Assembly (NCBI GenBank): GCA_018780435.1
Contig: JADMJS010000015.1
Coordinates: forward strand, 1-64,000
Source: Myxococcales bacterium
GTDB taxonomy: Bacteria > Myxococcota_A > UBA9042 > GCA-2863065
Length of the DNA: 64,000 nt
Direction of reading: 5' to 3'
In this document: positions 51,301 through 59,082 of the stretch, piece by piece
How the letters are laid out: each line of letters starts with the position of its first letter
How positions within the stretch are numbered: the first letter of the stretch is position 1
Program-made: the position numbers and the translations under genes
The notes under the pieces: model-generated
Databases searched by the model: none
What the model was told of the DNA's origin: nothing
The model's input: the letters and a program-made list of their open reading frames with translations, nothing else

Positions 51301-53710
51301 GGGCTGTCGTCACGACCACGGGCGCGTCCTCCTCGTGGCCGGCTGGGAGCCTGCAGACGAGGGTCTGCGGGCTCGACGAGATGAGTGGGCAGGCGCGACC
51401 AGCGACCGTGACCGTCGCTGTCGCCGTCCCGAAGCCGAGGCTGCTGAGTGTGAGGAGGGTGCCGCCCGCGGCGGGGCCAGCCGTCGGTTCCACCGAGCTA
51501 ATCGTCGGCGGGAGGTAGCCAAAGTTGAAGAAGGGGGGCGAGGATTGCCCGGCGTGGGTGACGACCACGGGTGCGACGGCGGCGGAGCCAGCCGGCGTCA
51601 CGCAAAGGAGATCGCGACCACTCACGGACGACGCAACGCACGTCACACCGCCGACGCTGATTTGCGCTGACGCGTCGAGTGCGACACTCGTCGTTACCGT
51701 GATCGTGGTCCCGCCGGCCGATGACACGGCGCTGGGTGTGACGGAGGTTATGACCGGCGGATCGTAGTCGAAGGAGCCGAAGGTGGCCGTCTGGCCGTGG
51801 GCGTCGTTGACGGTGATTGTGAGGTCCGCCCCAGAGCCGGGCGGCAATGTGCAGGTGGCTTTGAGATTGCTCCACGTCGTCACTGGGCAGGCGCTCTCGC
51901 CGACGAGCACCTGACCGGTGGCGCTTCCGAAGTTCTGCCCAAGGACAGTGACGATGACACCACCCGAGGTCGACCCACTCGTCGGGTTCACCGACGTGAT
52001 CATCGGGGCGTCGTAGGCGTAGTCGAGCGCCTCGGAGGAGGTCTGTAGGCCCGCGGTGACCTGGATGCGACGTGCCTTTCCTGAGCCAGCCGGGGTCGTA
52101 CAGATGATTCGGTTGTCGGCTCGCGACAAGAGGACGCACGGCAGGTCTCCGACCGTGACGGACGCGGGTCCAAGTGGATCGACGCCGAAGTGGGCGCCCT
52201 GGATTGTGATGGGGCTACCACCCCCGGCGGGTCCTGACGACGGGCTCACGGATGTGATGGATGGCGCCTTATAGGAGAGCTCGTAGTTGATCGTGGACTG
52301 CCCGGTCACCGTGATCGCTAGCGGGCGCTTGGCCCCCAGGCCGCCCGGGGACGTGCAGAAGACCGATGTGTTGGTCCACGACGCCGGCGTCGTCGTACAC
52401 GGGCGCCCGTCGATTCGAACGCTCCCCTGACTGGGGCCGAAGTTGGTCCCGGCGATCGTCACGAGCGTTCCCCCGGCGGCATTGAGCGCGAGTGGTGAGA
52501 CCGACGTGATGAGCGGTGGCAAGTAGGAGAAGCCCAAGTAGGGTGCGGTCGCCGTACCGCCCGTCGGCGTGACGACGATGGGCACTGCCGACCCCGTGCC
52601 CGGGGGGAGCGTACACACGATGCCCCCCGATACCGCGGCCGTGATCGGGCAGCCTACTTGGCCGACCGTGACCGAATAGGCGGTGCCGCTGAAGCCAGCT
52701 CCTGCGATCGTGATCGCGACACCGCCAGTGGTCGGTCCGTTGCTGGGCGTGACGCTCGTGACCACGCCGCCCGCATAGGTGACGGGGAGGGTGTTCGACG
52801 CTTTCCCGGTGAGGGTGACAGCGACCGGGACATTGACACCGGCGCCGGATGGGACTTGGCACGTGAGTTGGGTGTGAGTGTGAGTTGCGATGGGGCAGTC
52901 CGCGCCATTGACGGTGACCGAGGCGCCTTGGGTGCCGAAGCTCGTCCCGGTGATCGTCAAGAGTTGGCCGCCGGACGGCTGGAGCAGAGTCGGAGTCACG
53001 TTCGTCAGCGACGGGGATGCGTAGTTCGCGAGAAGCGCAACGGAAGATTGACCCGCCATCGTAACGACGACGTCCGACGAACCTTGGCCAGCGGGCACGA
53101 CGCAGCTCACGCTCGAATGGACTGCCGAGAAGGGCACGACCGCGCAGGAGGCCCCGCCGACCGTGATGGTCGGGCTCGTACCGAAGTTCGCACCGGTGAG
53201 GACGATGACGGAGCCACCCGCCGTGGGTCCGAGGTCTGACGGGATAATGCTGTCGAGACGGGGCGGCTGATAGGAGACCGTCACGCTCGAGAGGCCAGCG
53301 GCGCCGTACTTGTTCTTGACCCAGACCTGGAGATCCTTGCCCGCGCCGACACCCGTGGTGGCCGTGACCGAGGTGGACGAGCCTACGACCGAGTCGAGTG
53401 CTGCCCCCGTCGAGCCCGCGTCCTTACGAAGCTCGATGGTCGCCGGTGGCGTCAGGTACTTGCCCTGAATGGTGAGCACCGTCCCGCCGGTCGTTGGAAA
53501 GGCCGTTGGCGAAACCGACGTGATTGTCGGGATTCGGCAGACTGAGTATACATTGCTACAGCAATCGCCGTATGTATCGCATGCGTCGTCACATCCGCAG
53601 CTGAAGCTGGAGAGGTAGGCGCCGCACCGCCCCGCGCAGACGTCGGTCTGAGCAGAGGCGACTTCGGGTAGTCCGAGGACGAGCACGAGCGATAGGATGG
53701 CGTACTTCAT
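48386..53710 (-). CDS. Giant IPT/TIG-repeat surface protein with MYXO-CTERM-like signal
   Basis: A 1774-aa secreted protein. Start at ATG 53710, giving signal peptide MKYAILSLVLVLGLPEVASA. Next is a somatomedin-B-like domain (CAGRCGAY...CDDACDTYGDCC, ~24-58). Thirteen IPT/TIG domains follow, each opening like ITSVSP..GP..GGT.ITI.G (~61-1240). Then come cysteine-rich GCC2/GCC3-like repeats (C.PCEAGTFA.. pattern) and Cys-rich DxC segments. A tandem TDATD repeat precedes the C-terminal LCSAHPRAGDSAWVW, hydrophobic stretch and RRRWL, which match the MYXO-CTERM sorting pattern (Cys, TM, Arg cluster). It is predicted to be anchored at the outer surface; the role is probably adhesion. The C-terminal DNA repeat is low complexity. 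Confidence 0.9.
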   Translation of the reverse strand: MKYAILSLVLVLGLPEVASAQTDVCAGRCGAYLSSFSCGCDDACDTYGDCCSNVYSVCRIPTITSVSPTAFPTTGGTVLTIQGKYLTPPATIELRKDAGSTGAALDSVVGSSTSVTATTGVGAGKDLQVWVKNKYGAAGLSSVTVSYQPPRLDSIIPSDLGPTAGGSVIVLTGANFGTSPTITVGGASCAVVPFSAVHSSVSCVVPAGQGSSDVVVTMAGQSSVALLANYASPSLTNVTPTLLQPSGGQLLTITGTSFGTQGASVTVNGADCPIATHTHTQLTCQVPSGAGVNVPVAVTLTGKASNTLPVTYAGGVVTSVTPSNGPTTGGVAITIAGAGFSGTAYSVTVGQVGCPITAAVSGGIVCTLPPGTGSAVPIVVTPTGGTATAPYLGFSYLPPLITSVSPLALNAAGGTLVTIAGTNFGPSQGSVRIDGRPCTTTPASWTNTSVFCTSPGGLGAKRPLAITVTGQSTINYELSYKAPSITSVSPSSGPAGGGSPITIQGAHFGVDPLGPASVTVGDLPCVLLSRADNRIICTTPAGSGKARRIQVTAGLQTSSEALDYAYDAPMITSVNPTSGSTSGGVIVTVLGQNFGSATGQVLVGESACPVTTWSNLKATCTLPPGSGADLTITVNDAHGQTATFGSFDYDPPVITSVTPSAVSSAGGTTITVTTSVALDASAQISVGGVTCVASSVSGRDLLCVTPAGSAAVAPVVVTHAGQSSPPFFNFGYLPPTISSVEPTAGPAAGGTLLTLSSLGFGTATATVTVAGRACPLISSSPQTLVCRLPAGHEEDAPVVVTTAQQSSAPVAFAYEAPILTSVTPSVGPTAGAVPITIVGKFGETGPIEARVGGSACSLVSVTALAATDQPASTGVVCTLPEGAGAAALVDVRIGGRASNSLTSFGYIPPAITSITPSTAPIGGGIPVTIVGTNFGTTASVTVAGRACPLVGAASHGQVVCTLGAGAEAAAPVVVTTAGQSSEPATIAYAAPTITTVSPALSPPAGGGTLQVTTDAPSSLSPVVLVGGQPCPITAHQSGVISCTIPPGVGESVAVVVTVTGRSSVAWMDFGYDGLHPLAVSPSVGPALGGTTLTLTGSFLVGATSVKVGDAACPIVPDSANGTSLQCITSAGTGLDLPVMVIANGVETAQGVYSYACLAGLGAAGTPRSCELCAEGTYSPGGTDNACLPCEEGRAAPTTGSAACSPCTSGRFSATTGAIECLPCEAGASSEIGASSCTPCSAGTWAAEGDEGCTECAEGTYSGEGATECTPCGPGRFAPVKGSLACLPCEAGTFAADSGAVSCAPCDAGRVAPLDGASECTPCDGGSTPASGAVTCTPCDAGTKAASGEAACTPCAEGTYSLATASTCTECPVGEFASAPGSMACSPCPEGRFAATTGTIVCTPCAVGEGGVPCADGNVCTATSCDRSVGCTSSPVTGPCDDGDLCTDSDQCVNATCTGAPVSCDDSDACTKDTCTPTGCAHELDDVCCAALPATSACHEGDLHWFDGCGRVGELAIDCDDDDPCTTDSCPESGTECKHAVVDGCTACTEEPYVACDAGLLVSYDGCGVPVGTEDCSDDDPDTVDSCDPETNACVSEPVVADGTDATDAADATDGTDATDGTDSTDATDATDATDATDATDSTDATDATDGTDATDGRDTTDATDSTDATDGTDASDSTDATDSTDGVDAVDGLEAGDDQTDGTDGVTDASDGAGPDAGGDDAVDDVGSPSGADADDTPAGDDPLCSAHPRAGDSAWVWSVLLVIAAFGLRRRWL
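48640..48920 (-). repeat. Tandem (A/S/G)TD codon repeat
   Basis: About 280 bp of 9-bp-periodic sequence encodes runs of ATD, GTD and STD triplets, an acidic low-complexity linker between the Cys-rich part and the membrane anchor of the giant surface protein. The strong periodicity makes length variation by slippage likely. On the opposite strand it reads as a Val/Gly/Arg repeat, which is an artefact. Confidence 0.8.
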
Positions 53711-53770
53711 GGGCGCCAGTATCCGCGACGAGCTGACAAAGCCCAAATCGAAGACCATTCGAGCCCGGGC

Positions 53771-55741
53771 TCACGGTCTCCGAAGGCGTGCTACGGTGGC
53801 CTCGATGGCAGGACGGTCCGGATCCGAGGTGGGTGCGAGCTCGAGGTATCGAGCCCAGGCTGAGAGGACTCGGGTGGACGCCGCCGGTTCGGTCAGCGCG
53901 AGGCGCTCTTCGAGCATGCCCAGGTTCTTGAACACGTACCAGGGCGCGGTTGGCTCAGCGGCCAGTGCACGGTAATCGGCGGCGGCGGTGGCGAGGGTCG
54001 AGGCGCCGCCATCGCCACGAATCACAGCGAGGAGGAGAACATATGCAGCACGATGCCGGGCGGCGTAGAGATCGAGCCCGACGACGTGCTCCCACGTGCC
54101 TGGTGGGAACGCCGTAGCCAAACCTTCGAATCGCCCACGGAGGCGTTCGAGGCGGGGAGCCTCCTCCGCTCGCCACGGTTCGACGGCCCGTGCCGGAGCC
54201 GTCAAGGGCAGCAGTCGTTGCGCAAATCCGAGTGGCCACAGGTGAAATCGTGAGGCGCTGAGGTCGTCCGGCCGGGGCTCGGGGTAGATAAAGACCGGCC
54301 GCACTCCGAACGCCGTGACGAGTGCCGCCAGGTCGAAGCCGAGCGCGGGGCTCGGCGCATAGGACGGACCTGGGAACGTGAAGCCCCATCGTCGCGACAT
54401 GCGCGCCACGTAGGACGGCTGCGTCAACATCTCAAGGTCGAGGGCGAGGACGTCCTCCCGAAAACCGGCCCCGATTCGGGCATAGCGGACGGCGTTCGTG
54501 ATGAGGTCGCCGCGCGTCAGGAGCACAGCGCCATCTGGGAGCGGCTCGAGGATGGCGTGTCCGTAGGCCTCAATCGCGTCGCTGCCAAACTGCCTGGACG
54601 CGGGCGCGATGCGGACGACCGCGATGGCGCCAAGGACGATGGCCGCCCGTCCTGCCCAGTGCGCGGGGAGGCCGTCGAGTCCGATGCCGACTAGCACGGC
54701 GAGGAGCGCGAGCGGGAGAATCCAGAAGCGGGCCACGGTCTCGTACAGGAGTGGGTCGCCGAGCGGGAGGTTCGCGAGGGAGTGAAATACGACGACCGAC
54801 AGGGCCAATGCGACGACGACGACCACAGTGATGGCGCGGTGTGATCGTGAGCGAAGTCCTCTGAAGAGCCCGATCGCGGCCAAGGGCAACCCGGCCCACG
54901 ACAGCTCTGAGAAGGCGGCACGGAGAAACGCGAGCAACTGACCGCTCGTGGGCACCTGACCGGCGGACGGGCCGGACGCGAGCTGGAAAGTCCCGTAATC
55001 ACGACGGAAGAAGTGATGCCAAAAGCCGTTCCAGCTGCTGCCGTCGCCCCAGACGGTCTCCGCGTCGCTGGCGGCGGCGAGCGGGAGTTGGACGTAGGGG
55101 ATGAGGCCGATGAGAACCGCGATGGCGGTCTGTGCCGCCGCGCGGGGCTGTCGCCACCAGCGCTGACGCCACGCGATTGCGGCGAGCGCGGGCACGATGA
55201 CGAAGACCGAGGTGTGGTGATTGCTGACGGCGAGGCCTGCGAGGACTCCGGCCACGATGGCGGCGCGTGAGGAGCCCTTCAACACGGCGGTGGTGGCGAG
55301 CAGAATGCCGAAGCAGAGCGCGTTGTTCAGGGCGAAGACTTCGGCCACGACCGCGTATCGGAAGAGGAGCGGGGTTGCGGCGTAGAGCGCCGCGGTGCCG
55401 AGAGCGACGCTCCTCCCCAGCCCGAGCGAGCGCAGAAGGGCGGCCAAGAGCCCAACTGAGAGCGAGGCGGAGACGGCGGAGAGCGCCGCCACTCGCTCGG
55501 CCACGGTGCCCATGGGCCACCAAGTGAAGGCGTGGCCGAGCCACACGTAGAGCGGGTAGCCCGGCGGGTGCGCGAGGCCGAGTTCGAGGGCGGCCGTGGT
55601 GAGCTCGCCGCTGTCGCCGCCGCCAACCCCAGGGGCAAGGGCGGTGAGATACCAAACGCAGGCAGCGGCCGCGACGGTCGCGGCGAAGCGGAGGTCGAAG
55701 GCGGCGACGGCCGACGCCGGCGGCGAGGCAAGCGTGGTCAC
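53771..55741 (-). CDS. DUF2723 multi-pass membrane protein (putative glycosyltransferase-like)
   Basis: A 656-aa membrane protein from GTG 55741, which overlaps the regA stop (GTGA). It has about 10 hydrophobic segments and the DUF2723 hallmark GGDSGELTTAALELGLAHPPGYPLY split over residues ~40-65, containing the conserved acidic and HPPGYP motifs. DUF2723/TMEM260 relatives are GT-C-fold O-mannosyltransferase-like proteins. A soluble C-terminal ~200-residue domain follows. Its coupling to RegB/RegA suggests regulated envelope glycosylation, an inference only. Confidence 0.82.
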   Translation of the reverse strand: MTTLASPPASAVAAFDLRFAATVAAAACVWYLTALAPGVGGGDSGELTTAALELGLAHPPGYPLYVWLGHAFTWWPMGTVAERVAALSAVSASLSVGLLAALLRSLGLGRSVALGTAALYAATPLLFRYAVVAEVFALNNALCFGILLATTAVLKGSSRAAIVAGVLAGLAVSNHHTSVFVIVPALAAIAWRQRWWRQPRAAAQTAIAVLIGLIPYVQLPLAAASDAETVWGDGSSWNGFWHHFFRRDYGTFQLASGPSAGQVPTSGQLLAFLRAAFSELSWAGLPLAAIGLFRGLRSRSHRAITVVVVVALALSVVVFHSLANLPLGDPLLYETVARFWILPLALLAVLVGIGLDGLPAHWAGRAAIVLGAIAVVRIAPASRQFGSDAIEAYGHAILEPLPDGAVLLTRGDLITNAVRYARIGAGFREDVLALDLEMLTQPSYVARMSRRWGFTFPGPSYAPSPALGFDLAALVTAFGVRPVFIYPEPRPDDLSASRFHLWPLGFAQRLLPLTAPARAVEPWRAEEAPRLERLRGRFEGLATAFPPGTWEHVVGLDLYAARHRAAYVLLLAVIRGDGGASTLATAAADYRALAAEPTAPWYVFKNLGMLEERLALTEPAASTRVLSAWARYLELAPTSDPDRPAIEATVARLRRP

Positions 55742-56310
55742 CGGCTGAGGGGGAACTTGGAGAGCTTGCGCTGCAGGGTCCGTCGGTGCAAGCCAAGTAG
55801 CCGCGCTGCTTGGCGAATGTTGCCGGCGCAGTCCGAGAGCACCTGGTGGATGTGCTCCCACTCGGCGCGGGCGAGTGACGGGACCTCGGTCGGCGCTGGT
55901 GGCCGTTCGGGGCCGTCGGCCTTGCCCCGCTCGAAGGCGGCGATGATCTGGTCGATGCTGGCCGGCTTTTGAAGGTAATACGTCGCGCCGAGCCGGATGG
56001 CTTCGATCGCGGTCGCGATGCTGCCATAGGCGGTGAGCACGACGATGCGGGTGCCCGGATCGATGCGGACGAGCTCGCGGACCACGTCAAGGCCGGACGG
56101 TCCGGGCATGCGCATGTCGACTAGCGCGTATTCGGGGCTCTCGGCTTCGGCGAGCGCGATCGCGGCGGTCCCGTCTGTGGCCATCGTCACCGAGAAGCCT
56201 CGCCGTTCGAGCGCTCGGGAGAGGCGTTCGCGCAGGACCGCATCATCGTCGACGATGAGGAGCGTCGGAAGAGTCTCGCTCGGAGGCATGGCGGGGGAAG
56301 CTACGGTCAT
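55738..56310 (-). CDS. RegA/PrrA-type response regulator
   Basis: A 190-aa regulator. The receiver domain has the acidic pocket LLIVDDDAVLR, phosphoacceptor Asp in YALVDMRMPGPSG (~66), conserved Thr in VVLTAYGS and Lys in YLQKPAS. A short linker leads to a Fis-type HTH (NIRQAARLLGLHRRTLQRKL), the compact RegA/ActR/PrrA layout without a sigma-54 domain. It is the likely partner of the kinase upstream, 52 bp away. Members control redox-responsive genes. Confidence 0.93.
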   Translation of the reverse strand: MTVASPAMPPSETLPTLLIVDDDAVLRERLSRALERRGFSVTMATDGTAAIALAEAESPEYALVDMRMPGPSGLDVVRELVRIDPGTRIVVLTAYGSIATAIEAIRLGATYYLQKPASIDQIIAAFERGKADGPERPPAPTEVPSLARAEWEHIHQVLSDCAGNIRQAARLLGLHRRTLQRKLSKFPLSR

Positions 56311-56362
56311 CGTGGGTCATTCTCGCGAACCGGTCGTACACCTGCGACGTATTGCCGTCCAA

Positions 56363-57700
56363 TCACGGGCTGGACACCGTCCGAGCCGGCATGCGCCTCT
56401 GAAGTCGAACTACGGCTTCCGTGCCGGAGCCGGGCATTGCGGTGTATTCGAGGCTACCGCCGAGCTGATCGAGGAGCGCGCGCGCCAAGAAGATGCCGAG
56501 TCCCATGCCGCGGCCGGGGGCCTTGGTGGTGAAGAAGGGCTCCCCGATGTGCTGAAGCACGTCGCGCGTCATGCCGGGACCGTTGTCCTCCACGGCGATG
56601 AGCACGGTGTGACGCGATGAGACGACGGTGACGGTCACGCGAGCGGCGGGAGATGAGTCGAGCCCGTTGTCGATGAGGCGCCGGAAGAGCTGCGCCATCG
56701 CCGTGGCCGGGAGCGCCAGAGCCTCCGCGCCGACCGTCCAGGTGACCCGCGCGCGCTCGGCGGGTGGAAGGTCTGCGACGGCGGCGGTCAGGAGCTCGAG
56801 GACCGTGACGGAGCGCGGCGACTCGCCCATCACCTCGCCCGAAGCCAAGGTCAGCCGATCGAGTACGGCGCGAGCGCGCTCGACCTCGCGTTGGACGAGG
56901 TGGATGTCGTCCACGAGGTCAGGCGCGCGATCGCCCAGCGTCGCTTCCATCTCGTCGATGGCGATGCGTATCGTCGCGAGAGGATTAGCGATCTCGTGCG
57001 CTGACCCGGCTGCGAGCGTCGCGAGGCTCGCGAGGCGGTGTACTCGGTTGGAGCGGTCGCGCTCGGCGGCCAGCGCGCCTGTGAGTCGCGTGACAAAGAG
57101 CGCGACCAGCGCCGAGGAGACCGTGAACGCAAACCACATGCCCTGCAGGTGCAAGTCGAAGGGCTCTTCATCGCCGTCGGAGTCAGCCGACGAGATCGAC
57201 ATGCTGTGGTGATGGCGATGAGCGGTAGCCGCAGCGCCCGCATTGGGCTCTGGCAAAAAGAAGAGCAGGCCGAAGCAGATCGACGACAGCGTCGTCACGA
57301 TCCACGTGCTCGAAACGGAGGTAAGCACGGCCGCGACGCTGACGAGGACGAGGTAGAAGACGGAGAACGGATTGGTCGGCCCACCTGTGCACGCCAGTAG
57401 AAGTGTGTGGGCCAGGGTGTCGAAGAGCAGGATGGGCAACGCCATCGGCGTCGGGCCGAATCCGCTGCGTTGGCCATCACGGCGTACACGCCAGAGCGCG
57501 AACCCATTGCTGGCCGCCGTGACGACGGCGACACTCGCGAAGACCGCTGAATTGCCGCGGTCGCCTGACCACCACAGGATCCCGCTCACGGCGAGCTGCA
57601 GGGCCGCCGCGGCCCAGCGCAGACCGAGGAACCAGGGCAGCCCCGCGGCCGGCAGTATTCCCGTCCGAAGACGTGCTCGGAGAGGGCGGGCCTCGTTCAC
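56363..57700 (-). CDS. RegB/PrrB-type sensor histidine kinase
   Basis: A 445-aa membrane kinase with about six N-terminal TM helices and the RegB-family quinone-site motif GGPTNPFSVFYLV. After a His-rich loop (AHRHHHSMS) come the H-box LATLAAGSAHEIANPLATI, N-box LIDNGLDS, G1 DNGPGM, F FFTTK and G2 GMGLGIFLARALL. RegB normally has a redox cysteine in a VxRCRxIL context after the H-box; here it reads VERARAVL, so that Cys is absent. GTG start overlaps the lipoprotein stop (GTGA). Confidence 0.9.
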   Translation of the reverse strand: MNEARPLRARLRTGILPAAGLPWFLGLRWAAAALQLAVSGILWWSGDRGNSAVFASVAVVTAASNGFALWRVRRDGQRSGFGPTPMALPILLFDTLAHTLLLACTGGPTNPFSVFYLVLVSVAAVLTSVSSTWIVTTLSSICFGLLFFLPEPNAGAAATAHRHHHSMSISSADSDGDEEPFDLHLQGMWFAFTVSSALVALFVTRLTGALAAERDRSNRVHRLASLATLAAGSAHEIANPLATIRIAIDEMEATLGDRAPDLVDDIHLVQREVERARAVLDRLTLASGEVMGESPRSVTVLELLTAAVADLPPAERARVTWTVGAEALALPATAMAQLFRRLIDNGLDSSPAARVTVTVVSSRHTVLIAVEDNGPGMTRDVLQHIGEPFFTTKAPGRGMGLGIFLARALLDQLGGSLEYTAMPGSGTEAVVRLQRRMPARTVSSP

Positions 57701-59082
57701 GGCTGGACGCCGATGGCCCCCGGGATGGACTCGACGCCACTACCTTCCGCTGTCGTTCCGAGGTCTTTGACCTTCTTGTCGCCGAGGAAGCGCATGCGTC
57801 GGACGGCGGTGTTTTCCACGATGAGGACGAGGCCCGTGAGTTCACTCTGGGCGCCCTCGACGAGGACCGCCGAGCTTGGCAGCTTCGGACTGGCGCCGGC
57901 GTAGAGCGGTTCGCCGAGATCGACGAAGGGCGTGGTCGTGTTCGCGGGCTCGTAGCCGAGCACCCTCACGCCGTTGCCATAACCGCTCACGACGAGGATG
58001 GCGTCCCCGAAGGGGGAGGTCACCATCGACACGGGATCCAGGATCGGTGAGACGACCTGGGTCGCGGTCAAGGTGTCCCCATCGATTCGGATGGCGCCGA
58101 TTCGGTTGTCGAGCCCGGAGAACTCGGAGTAGTCGCCCACGAGGGCGTACTTTCGGTCTTGCGTGACGGTGAAAGAGGCCATGATGTCATCGAGATCCTC
58201 GAAGACCGTCGCCGAGGCCAATACCTCGCCCGATTCCGACGTGAGGTGCAGCTGGCCCACTTGGCTGTTCTCGACCGACCGAGCGGCCACCAGGAAGCGG
58301 CCGGGGCTCGGCAGGGCGGCCAAGGCCAGCTTGGACTCGAAGAGGAGCTCGACGGCGCCGGGTTTGCCGTCGCAGCCGACGGCCACGGTGTAGATGCCGC
58401 CACCGTTCTCGACCCAGTTCGGATCGACGACATAGAGCGTGTCCCCCGTCGCGTTGAACTCGACGGTCTCGGCGTAAAGGTCGGGCTCGAATTTCGGCGC
58501 GATGACCTCGACGGAGCCATCGTCTGCGACCGAGAAGATCCCAATGGAGCCGTTCTCCTGGGCGACGGCACCGACGGCGCCATCGGCGCGAAACGAGACG
58601 ACTCCGAAGGTGGCGCGGCCCATCTCGAAGGTCGCCGTCGGCTCTCCGAGGGCGCCGCCTTCGAGGAGCGGGCGGAGCTGCCAGACGTCGGCCTTTTGGC
58701 TGGCCTGATCGTAGGGCATCGAAAGCACGACGTGGCGGGGGTGACTCGGCGAGAGGGTCAAGCAGGCCGGCGTGGCGACGTCCTCGGAGTTGGTGTCGGG
58801 GCCGGTCGCGTCGGTGGTGACATCGGGTTCCGTGACGTCGGAGATGTCAGGCTGGTCGGTGGTGTCGGGCGGCATTTCGACGTCGGTGACCGGCACGACG
58901 TCGTCGCCATCGCCAGGGCCGGGCTCCACGTCCATGGACGTCGTCTCCGGGTCATTGAGTACGACGGCGTCGGCCAGATCGACGGCGTCGGGAGGTATCG
59001 CGAGCGTGGTTGAAGAGCCCTCCGAGCACCCCGCGGCGACGAGTATGAGGAGCAGAAGGCGTGGGCGGAGGGTGTGGCTCAT
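57697..59082 (-). CDS. Lipoprotein, beta-propeller-like
   Basis: A 461-aa lipoprotein: signal MSHTLRPRLLLLILVAAGC with a lipobox Cys. An acidic Asp/Pro/Thr-rich linker (~20-105) is followed by a beta-rich domain with repeated strand patterns (GIFSVADDGSVEV, IYTVAVGCDG, GAIRIDGDTL) that suggests a beta-propeller. No catalytic motif seen. It is coupled at both ends by four-base overlaps, with slt upstream and the RegB-like kinase downstream, so it could relay an envelope signal to the kinase; this is inference. Confidence 0.75.
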   Translation of the reverse strand: MSHTLRPRLLLLILVAAGCSEGSSTTLAIPPDAVDLADAVVLNDPETTSMDVEPGPGDGDDVVPVTDVEMPPDTTDQPDISDVTEPDVTTDATGPDTNSEDVATPACLTLSPSHPRHVVLSMPYDQASQKADVWQLRPLLEGGALGEPTATFEMGRATFGVVSFRADGAVGAVAQENGSIGIFSVADDGSVEVIAPKFEPDLYAETVEFNATGDTLYVVDPNWVENGGGIYTVAVGCDGKPGAVELLFESKLALAALPSPGRFLVAARSVENSQVGQLHLTSESGEVLASATVFEDLDDIMASFTVTQDRKYALVGDYSEFSGLDNRIGAIRIDGDTLTATQVVSPILDPVSMVTSPFGDAILVVSGYGNGVRVLGYEPANTTTPFVDLGEPLYAGASPKLPSSAVLVEGAQSELTGLVLIVENTAVRRMRFLGDKKVKDLGTTAEGSGVESIPGAIGVQP

